Assembly: GCA_915063485.1 (NCBI GenBank)
Contig: CAJZDJ010000065.1
Coordinates: 1 to 11,841, forward strand
Length of the DNA: 11,841 nt
Origin: an uncultured Actinomyces sp.
GTDB taxonomy: Bacteria > Actinomycetota > Actinomycetes > Actinomycetales > Actinomycetaceae
Direction: 5' to 3'
Each line of letters starts with the position of its first letter. Position 1 is the first letter of the stretch. The notes under the pieces were generated by a model. That model saw only the letters and a list, made by a program, of their open reading frames with translations. It made no database searches and was not told the DNA's origin. A program made the translations under genes and the position numbers. Positions 1-4,795 of this stretch are shown piece after piece.

Positions 1-222
1 TTAGTAGTTAACCCGCCTCGGCGCGGAATTGGTGAGCTGGCGGCCTCAATTGAAGACAGCGGCATTCAACGAGTGCTGTATTCCTCCTGCAATCCGGCCT
101 CACTGGCCAAAGATTTAGCGGTAATGAGTAGCTATCGGGTACGCCGGGCGCGGTTGTTCGACATGTTCCCTCACACCAATCACGCTGAAGTGCTAGTTGA
201 ATTAGTTCACGGCCAGGCTTAG
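1..222 (+). CDS. rlmC: 23S rRNA (uracil-C5)-methyltransferase RlmC, C-terminal fragment
   Basis: This is the last 73 codons of a TrmA/RumA-family SAM-dependent RNA methyltransferase, open at the left window edge and ending in TAG at 220-222. Visible family signatures are VNPPRRGIG near the start (the motif IV loop), YSSCNP (its Cys is the nucleophile that attacks uracil C6) and FDMFPHTNHAEVL (its Glu is the general base). The run of motifs and their spacing closely resemble the C-terminus of E. coli RlmC as I remember it, which methylates U747 of 23S rRNA. RlmC is therefore preferred over RlmD or TrmA. The N-terminal TRAM/Fe-S part and SAM-binding motif I lie outside the window. The exact target uridine is inferred; membership of the m5U methyltransferase family is clear. 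Confidence 0.85.
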   Translation, partial: LVVNPPRRGIGELAASIEDSGIQRVLYSSCNPASLAKDLAVMSSYRVRRARLFDMFPHTNHAEVLVELVHGQA

Positions 223-242
223 TGCCCTACTTAAGGCCCTGG

Positions 243-296
243 TGTGCATTAAAAGCACAGGTCAGCAAGCCATATGGAGAGTGTTTAGGGTTTGCT
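243..296 (+). terminator. Possible weak hairpins downstream of rlmC
   Basis: Two inverted repeats follow the rlmC stop. TGTGC/GCACA (243-247 and 255-259) has a 7-nt loop. AGCAAGCC/GGTTTGCT (264-271 and 289-296) has one G-T pair and a 17-nt loop. Neither is followed by a T-run, so a Rho-independent terminator is doubtful. They are the only structure I see in the 185-bp gap before the next gene. The rest of the gap holds a poor promoter candidate (TAACAT at 369-374, with no convincing -35) and the ribosome-binding site of the next gene. Confidence 0.2.
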
Positions 297-407
297 AACT
301 CGAGTGTTTTCCATGAATTACATGCAGAGTGTAACCTACTTAACTTACGTCCGCCTTAACTAATTCGCTAACATGTTCGCCACCAAGATCTATAGGTAAG
401 GAATGTT

Positions 408-746
408 ATGTCTAAGCAAGCCGAATCCTCGAAGGATGAAAAGAACGCGCAAGCCGCTTCCGAGCAGGAAGTTCGCTCCGGTTTGGCGCTTACCGTTAAG
501 CAGGAAAAGGTCCTAGGGTGGGTTGCTACCTTCATGGCCGTGTGCATGTACGTCGCCTACGTTCCTCAGATCGTGAGCAACCTCAACGGCCAGGCCGGTA
601 ACCCGCTGCAGCCTCTGGTAGCTGCAATCAACTGCAGCCTGTGGGTGTATTACGGCCTATTCAAGCCTTCTCGTGACCTGCCGCTGGCAGCCGCTAACGC
701 CCCCGGCATTTTCTTCGGCCTGGCTGCCTTCGTCACCGCGCTGTAA
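408..746 (+). CDS. SemiSWEET-type sugar transporter (MtN3/PQ-loop family)
   Basis: This 112-residue protein has a charged, hydrophilic N-terminus (1-30) followed by three predicted membrane helices at about 35-57, 67-85 and 91-111, a single triple-helix bundle. Helix 1 carries the PQ-loop signature YVPQI (Pro53-Gln54). Helix 2 has SLWVYYG with Trp79, and helix 3 has ANAPG with Asn97. In characterised SemiSWEETs a Trp and an Asn at these positions line the sugar pocket. Such proteins work as homodimers in the cytoplasmic membrane and carry mono- or disaccharides down their gradient. The substrate cannot be read from sequence. The ATG is preceded by AAGGA at 398-402 with good spacing. The N-terminal extension of about 30 residues is longer than in the minimal family members I know. 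It stands as a single gene, converging on its neighbour with a 22-bp gap. Confidence 0.85.
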   Translation: MSKQAESSKDEKNAQAASEQEVRSGLALTVKQEKVLGWVATFMAVCMYVAYVPQIVSNLNGQAGNPLQPLVAAINCSLWVYYGLFKPSRDLPLAAANAPGIFFGLAAFVTAL

Positions 747-768
747 GACGCAGAGTTACTAGATGGTG

Positions 769-2229
769 TCAGGCCCTGCCGTATTGCAGGTAGGGCTGCT
801 CGCATTCATCGCCAAGGCGGATGCCCGGCGCCAATGCCCCGGCTTGGCTAGCACGCAGCTGCTCCAACTCACGCACCACCCGCTCACGCAGTGAACGCGG
901 ATCAATAGTGTTTAGGTAAATCTTGGTGGCGCCCTCAAAACCTGCCAAAGTGGAAACACGCCACTTAAGCACCACTCGCCAAGGCATCTCCTTGGCCACG
1001 CCCGGGGCACGGTAATGCCACTCCTCATTTAGTGGCACCTGCGTGCCCGTAGCCTGGTGTAGGGCGTGCACCAAATCGGATACCGCATCTACCTGTTCAG
1101 GTTCCATCAGCCACGGCTCAGAGACCGGCCCGGTGGAGTAGACCTCCAACGAGGGGTAACGGTGGCCCACCCCAGCCAAGGCCACGGCGCCGTCGTTAGC
1201 GGCCACAACCAAACCTGCCCGGTAAGCCCAATCCACAAAATCGCGGTAAATATTGCCGTTAGCGTTTACGCGGGCAATCTCAGCTTGCAAGCTGGCCCCC
1301 AGCGAATCCACACCCACCACTTGTTTGTGCAGGTGGTCAAAGCTAGCTCCAGCCGGACGCAACCAGTTCTGGAACACGGCCACATACTTAACATGCTTGT
1401 TTTGCAAGTACTGTGCGTGCATGGCGTTAACCGCCCACTGGGTCCACACGCGGTGCTCACTCACGCTTAAAGTGGCGCTACCCGCTAGGCCGGTAGTGTC
1501 GACGGCGTCATCGCGCCAGTGGCGGCGGGCCACCAACACATCGTGGCTGCCCCCAAAAAAGCCGGCGCTGTGGCGGCGAATATCGCCCAGGTTCAGCTCG
1601 GAAATCTCTGCGTCACCAGCCCCCGAGGCCCGTAGCTTAGCGCTTACGATAGCGCGCAAATGCTCATATCCGGCGGCGTCAGCCAGGTAGTTTTCGAGCC
1701 GGTCACGGCAGCGCTCAGGCAGCTCAAAACCATAGTTAGCTTGCCAATAATTGAACGGCAAAATCTCAAAAAGGTTGGGGATGCGCCGAAAGTCGGCTAC
1801 GCTCTGATTTAAATATTCAGGTAGCAAGCCAAAAAACGTGTGCCAGGTGTCGCCTGCCCTGGTGTTTGCACTAGCGGCGGCCTTAGCGTTGGCAGCCTCG
1901 GTGTCAGCCCCAAAAGCTGCGGCCCCTGCGTTGGTGCCGGCCCCTGCGTTGGTGCCGGCCCCTGCGTTGCCAGAGCCAGCGCCGTCGTCTTTAACCGCTG
2001 CAAAACGCACGATACGGGCATATTCAGGCGGCGTCTCCAGATAACGGCCGCTACAAAAAGCGCAGGTATGAGTGTGCATGTGGGGACTGAGCGGACGCAC
2101 CTCAACCTGAGGCAGACGCAAGGGGCGGTTAGCGCGGCCGGGTACAGTCCACACTTCCGTGCCAGTGAAAGGGCTAAGCTGTTTGACAGTACCGTCACAA
2201 AGACGGCGCAGGTAGGGGTGATCGTCCAT
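769..2229 (-). CDS. GalT/HIT-like nucleotidyltransferase-fold protein (DUF4921-type)
   Basis: This 486-residue soluble protein resembles galactose-1-phosphate uridylyltransferases in layout. It opens with a conserved-looking N-terminus (LSPFTGTEVWTVPGR). CAFC (Cys56, Cys59) looks like half of a zinc site, and His229 in GGSHDVLV could be another ligand. FDHLHKQ (His299, His301, Gln303) matches the HxHxQ active site, where the second His of GalT carries the nucleotidyl group. NEEWHYRAPG (about 401-410) and a WRVVLKWR strand follow. The family is best matched by the actinobacterial DUF4921 proteins, whose reaction I do not know; true GalT activity is unproven. Residues about 82-125 are an Ala/Gly/Asn low-complexity insert with tandem repeats, absent from a typical GalT fold. 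The start ATG has GAGG only two bases upstream, too close for a normal ribosome-binding site, so translation may be leaderless. It is divergent from the antiporter gene. Confidence 0.72.
   Translation of the reverse strand: MDDHPYLRRLCDGTVKQLSPFTGTEVWTVPGRANRPLRLPQVEVRPLSPHMHTHTCAFCSGRYLETPPEYARIVRFAAVKDDGAGSGNAGAGTNAGAGTNAGAAAFGADTEAANAKAAASANTRAGDTWHTFFGLLPEYLNQSVADFRRIPNLFEILPFNYWQANYGFELPERCRDRLENYLADAAGYEHLRAIVSAKLRASGAGDAEISELNLGDIRRHSAGFFGGSHDVLVARRHWRDDAVDTTGLAGSATLSVSEHRVWTQWAVNAMHAQYLQNKHVKYVAVFQNWLRPAGASFDHLHKQVVGVDSLGASLQAEIARVNANGNIYRDFVDWAYRAGLVVAANDGAVALAGVGHRYPSLEVYSTGPVSEPWLMEPEQVDAVSDLVHALHQATGTQVPLNEEWHYRAPGVAKEMPWRVVLKWRVSTLAGFEGATKIYLNTIDPRSLRERVVRELEQLRASQAGALAPGIRLGDECEQPYLQYGRA
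1922..1969 (-). repeat. 18-bp tandem repeat inside the GalT-like gene
   Basis: The 18-bp unit GCCCCTGCGTTGGTGCCG (+ strand) occurs at 1922-1939 and 1940-1957, followed by 12 bases of a third copy at 1958-1969. It is in frame and encodes the repeated residues GAGTNA. The copies are identical at DNA level, which points to recent slippage and suggests the copy number could vary between strains. Confidence 0.9.
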
Positions 2230-2241
2230 ACCTCTATTGTG
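2230..2241 (-). promoter_or_regulatory. Candidate leaderless promoter of the GalT-like gene
   Basis: Read on the minus strand, CACAAT (2236-2241) is followed by AGAGGT and then the ATG. A -10 box six bases before the start would place transcription initiation at or next to the ATG. The hexamer matches the consensus poorly at its first base, and no clear -35 is visible. The call rests mainly on spacing and on the same layout at two other genes here. Confidence 0.25.
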
Positions 2242-2264
2242 CCGGGTTTTAGATTGGAGGGAAC

Positions 2265-3824
2265 ATGCTAGGAGATGCCTTTGGGGCGCTGTTTTTAATC
2301 GCCACCGTAATATTTCTAGCGCCGCTCATTGCGCGGGCTATCCCAGGCGGGTTTGTGCCGGAAACTGTGCTTTTGCTGGCCGGTGGAATGGCCATGGGTG
2401 CGGCTGGCTTTACACTCACCGAGGCGGGCGAACCAATTTCCTTCCTGCGTGAACTGGGTGTGGGTTTCTTGTTTTTGCTGGCTGGTTATGAACTGGACCT
2501 GGGGGAGCTGCGCGGCTCAGGCGGGCGCCACGCCATAGTGGGGTGGTTTGCCTCGCTGGGCTTGGCTTTCGTGGCGGTGATCGCCATGGGAGTGGGGTCA
2601 ATTACTGATATGCGCGACGGCGCTATAGCCCTGGCTATTGCCATGACCTCCACCGCCCTGGGCACACTACTGCCGATTTTGCGTGAGCGCGGGCTGCTAT
2701 CTACCTCAGTGGGCGCCGCCGTGCTAAACCACGGGGCAATTGGTGAAGTGGGGCCGATTGTGCTGATGGCGCTGCTGCTGGGAAGTCGTGCCACTTGGGC
2801 TTCGGCGCTGGTGCTGGCCGGCTTTGTGGCTATTACGGCGCTAATCATTGTGTTTAACGAGCGGGTTAAGCGGGCCGGCACGCGCCTGGTTGCGGCAATT
2901 CAGCGCGGGCAGCACACCACCGCCCAAACCACTATTCGCGCCGCCGTGCTGCTGTTGGTGGGGCTGTGTGCACTGGCTGAAGTGTTTGAGCTTGACGTGG
3001 TGCTGGGGGCGTTCGCGGCAGGAGTTATTTTGCGCCGAGTACTGCCTGAGGGATCGCGGCCTTTTGAGGAAAAACTTGATGGTTTGGCCTATGGCTTTTT
3101 CATCCCGATTTTCTTTGTAACTTCAGGCATGACCATTACGGTGTCTCACCTGGATGAAAAGGTTGGCCCGATTCTGGGTTTCTTGGTGCTGCTGGTGGCC
3201 GTGCGTGGGGTGCCGGTGCTGCTGGTGAGCGCCGCTGAGCGTAAACGTGACGGCTCACGGGTGTTCAGCTGGCGTCAAAGCCTGCAGGTGGCCTGCTATT
3301 CCACCACCGCCTTGCCGATTATTGTGGCCGTGACGCAGGTGGCGGTTTCTGCTGGGACCATGACCCGCGACGTGGCTTCCACCCTGATTTTGGCTGGTGC
3401 CTTGTCTGTGCTGATTATGCCGACGGCGGCGCTGCCCTTGTCGCGGCACACTGATAAACTGCCCCAAACCCAGACCATGGGTGTGGTGCAGGGACCGGTG
3501 CGCGCCGATGGTTCCACCACTGCTAGCATGCAGGAAGAAGATGGTTACGCTGTTGGTCGCCCCAGCGACGGCGCCGAGGCGCAGGATGCGCCCGAGGTGC
3601 GTACCGCCTTGTATGTGCCTCCGCATGAGCGGGTTGACGCTGGCCGTGATGCGCTAGCCCAGGCCCAGGGTGAAACTGGCGTGGAATCTGGCGGGCGCCT
3701 GGGTGGCGTGCAGGTGCGTTTGGGAGTGCTTTCACACCGCCTGCAATGGCAGGGCGACGAGCCGGTGCACTGGCAGCTGCGTAGGCGCATGGTCAAGCGC
3801 ATAAACCGCCGCCGTCACAAGTAG
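2265..3824 (+). CDS. CPA2/Kef-type cation:proton antiporter
   Basis: This 519-residue integral membrane protein has about 12-13 hydrophobic helices spanning residues 5-393 and a hydrophilic tail at about 394-519. The membrane part shows the CPA2 layout. It has FLFLLAGYELDL near 68-79 and TSTALGTLLPILRERG near 128-143. HGAIGEVGPI at about 156-165 lies where NapA/Kef proteins have their Asp-containing ion-binding motif. GFFIPIFFVTSGM falls at 277-289, with a helix Arg (Arg314) beyond it. Such proteins exchange Na+ or K+ for H+ to control pH and cation levels. Here the key acidic residue seems to be Glu161 rather than Asp, and the exchanged ion is unknown. The tail lacks the Rossmann pattern of a TrkA-N/RCK domain and ends in a very basic stretch. 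The start is set by GGAGGG at 2256-2261, a good ribosome-binding site. The start codons of this gene and the divergent GalT-like gene are 35 bp apart. Confidence 0.85.
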   Translation: MLGDAFGALFLIATVIFLAPLIARAIPGGFVPETVLLLAGGMAMGAAGFTLTEAGEPISFLRELGVGFLFLLAGYELDLGELRGSGGRHAIVGWFASLGLAFVAVIAMGVGSITDMRDGAIALAIAMTSTALGTLLPILRERGLLSTSVGAAVLNHGAIGEVGPIVLMALLLGSRATWASALVLAGFVAITALIIVFNERVKRAGTRLVAAIQRGQHTTAQTTIRAAVLLLVGLCALAEVFELDVVLGAFAAGVILRRVLPEGSRPFEEKLDGLAYGFFIPIFFVTSGMTITVSHLDEKVGPILGFLVLLVAVRGVPVLLVSAAERKRDGSRVFSWRQSLQVACYSTTALPIIVAVTQVAVSAGTMTRDVASTLILAGALSVLIMPTAALPLSRHTDKLPQTQTMGVVQGPVRADGSTTASMQEEDGYAVGRPSDGAEAQDAPEVRTALYVPPHERVDAGRDALAQAQGETGVESGGRLGGVQVRLGVLSHRLQWQGDEPVHWQLRRRMVKRINRRRHK

Positions 3825-3852
3825 GCAGGTGCAAGTACAAACACAGGCAAAA

Positions 3853-3901
3853 TCATCCCTTCCCTATAAAAAATTCATGGGGTTTTATAGGGAAGGGATG
3901 A
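3853..3901. terminator. Long perfect hairpin, probable terminator between convergent genes
   Basis: A perfect 19-bp inverted repeat, 3853-3871 paired with 3883-3901, flanks an 11-nt loop. It sits 29 bp after the antiporter stop. On the minus strand the stem is followed directly by four T residues (AAAA at 3849-3852 on the + strand), so it fits a Rho-independent terminator for transcripts coming from the 4214 side. On the + strand there is no T-run after the stem, although it could still block read-through. Its AT-rich upper half is unlike the surrounding GC-rich sequence. Confidence 0.6.
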
Positions 3902-3915
3902 AATGTCAGTATCTG

Positions 3916-3955
3916 TAGTTCAAGTACTTATACTTTAGTTCAATAACTTATACTT
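3916..3955. repeat. AT-rich 20-bp tandem repeat
   Basis: Two adjacent 20-bp units, TAGTTCAAGTACTTATACTT (3916-3935) and TAGTTCAATAACTTATACTT (3936-3955), match at 18 of 20 positions. They lie 14 bases beyond the hairpin in an unusually AT-rich pocket. One turn spacing of two helical turns could suit a paired protein-binding site, but no promoter or nearby gene start is evident. The role is unknown. Confidence 0.75.
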
Positions 3956-3968
3956 TAACCAATTTTAG

Positions 3969-4178
3969 GCATTTTCGGCTGCCTCTAAAGCCGACGATGC
4001 CGACGACGTTGCCGGGGCCGATGGCAATGCTGCCAGAGCCGAGGATGCCGTTGCCGGGGCCGATGGCAATGCCGCCAGCATCGACGTCGACGCCGACGCC
4101 GGGCAAACGCGGTGCAGCAAGCGGCTGGCTGTGCGTCAAAGGATCATCTCAGCCTACGCGTCAAGACGCAGGCGTTAG
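3969..4178 (+). pseudogene. Coding-like stretch without a start, possible gene remnant
   Basis: One + strand frame is open from just after a TAG at 3966-3968 to a TAG at 4176-4178, encoding about 69 residues with a compositional bias typical of this genome. It is Ala/Asp/Gly-rich, with VAGADGNAA occurring twice, followed by a basic end (ASRRRR). It contains no ATG, GTG or TTG start near its beginning and no ribosome-binding site. It could be the decayed 3' end of a gene. It could also be chance, since the minus strand also reads through as a Gly-rich frame from a TTG with no ribosome-binding site. I do not recognise a family. Together with the hairpin and repeats it fills the 389-bp gap between the antiporter and the 174-residue gene. 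Confidence 0.25.
4007..4078. repeat. 30-bp direct repeat, two copies 42 bp apart
   Basis: The segments at 4007-4036 and 4049-4078 match at 29 of 30 bases; the first 24 are identical and begin CGTTGCCGGGGCCGATGGCA. The period of 42 bp is a multiple of three, so an open frame is kept across both copies. That suggests this was, or is, part of a protein-coding repeat. Confidence 0.85.
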
Positions 4179-4213
4179 GTGCCGTAGGGCTGGTTTTGTC
4201 CGCACGACCAGGT

Positions 4214-4738
4214 CTAGACGCCGTTGCCGTAGTGCGGCGGAACGTCGTCTAGCAGTCGCGCATCATTGGCGTGCGCGGACGGATCCTCACGGCGCAAATC
4301 TTCACGGCTCCAAGCTGGCCTTTCAGCATCCACATTGCCCAGCGCCTCGTGCACAACCTGATCAAGGTTGGCGCCCTCGGCCACCCGCTCGCGATCCTTG
4401 GGCCCCAAATGCACTACGCGCCGACGCCGCCGCCCGGCTTGGGTGGTTGAGGGCTGGGTGAGTGGGGTTTTAGTGAGTGGGGCTTGGGTGGGGTGCCCGG
4501 CTTGGGTGGTTGAGGACTGAGTGAGCGGGGCTTTAGTGTGCCCGGCTTCGGTGGGGTGCTCGGCTTGGGTGGGGTGCTCGGCTTGGGTGGTTGAGGGCTG
4601 GGTGAGCGGGGCTTGAGTGTGTCCGGCTGCGGTGGTCGACGCCGCAAAGGCAGGGTTTGCCTGATCGGCCGCTACGACTGCGCTGGCTAGCGCGCCCGGG
4701 ACGGGCGCGCTAGCGTCTGCACTGTTTTGGCTGGTCAT
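4214..4738 (-). CDS. Unrecognised protein with Thr/Pro/Gln repeats and a basic patch
   Basis: I do not recognise this 174-residue protein. Residues 1-38 are Ala-rich. Residues 39-102 are a Thr/Pro/Gln/His repeat tract in which APLTQPSTTQA-like units alternate with GHPTQ or EHPTQ units. Arg103-107 form an RRRRR patch. The remaining 67 residues are charged and look ordered in part (KDRERVAEGANLDQVVHEAL), ending in an acidic/aromatic tail. There is no signal peptide or membrane segment, so it is probably cytoplasmic. The basic patch could contact nucleic acid, but that is inference. It starts 50 bp after the stop of the 1517-residue helicase-like gene on the same strand, with no terminator between them, so the two are likely cotranscribed and may act together. 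No strong ribosome-binding site is seen before the ATG; the T-rich + strand context rules out a longer reading only weakly. Confidence 0.6.
   Translation of the reverse strand: MTSQNSADASAPVPGALASAVVAADQANPAFAASTTAAGHTQAPLTQPSTTQAEHPTQAEHPTEAGHTKAPLTQSSTTQAGHPTQAPLTKTPLTQPSTTQAGRRRRRVVHLGPKDRERVAEGANLDQVVHEALGNVDAERPAWSREDLRREDPSAHANDARLLDDVPPHYGNGV
4433..4624 (-). repeat. Thr/Pro/Gln coding repeat tract
   Basis: This tract consists of imperfect G- and T-rich (+ strand) repeats such as GGCTTGGGTGGTTGAGG, which recurs near 4438, 4499 and 4580, with shorter GGCTTGGGTGGGGTGC units between. It encodes residues 39-102 of the 174-residue protein. The + strand is strikingly G-rich, with many GGG and GGGG runs. 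Confidence 0.8.
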
Positions 4739-4762
4739 TATGGTTCTCAGCTCGCTTGGTGG

Positions 4763-4795
4763 TGGCTCAGCTGTGGCTCAGCTGTGGCTCAGTTG
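4763..4795. repeat. 11-bp triple tandem repeat over the end of the helicase-like gene
   Basis: TGGCTCAGCTG is present at 4763-4773 and 4774-4784, with a third copy TGGCTCAGTTG at 4785-4795. The last copy includes the TGA stop (complement of TCA at 4789-4791) of the 1517-residue gene, so the repeat seems to have expanded from the gene end into the spacer before the 174-residue gene. Confidence 0.9.

Noticed and set aside
1066..1690. Open frames on the + strand inside the GalT-like gene
   Set aside because: They lie opposite a gene with clear family motifs and have no motif, ribosome-binding site or composition of their own.
3838..3960. Terminal inverted repeats of an insertion sequence or MITE
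   Set aside because: There is a single hairpin with no transposase and no flanking target-site duplication that I can see. It is kept only as an idea to test by genome search.
3948..4139. A minus-strand frame with GGIAIGPGNG-type repeats, resembling YadA-like adhesin head repeats
   Set aside because: It starts at a TTG with no ribosome-binding site, is only 63 codons, and its repeats arise from the 30-bp DNA repeat. No signal peptide or anchor exists.
3997..4461. A 154-codon open frame on the + strand (Pro/Met-rich, then Arg-rich)
   Set aside because: It overlaps the minus-strand 174-residue gene for half its length, has no ribosome-binding site, and its second half is the mirror of that gene's coding sequence.
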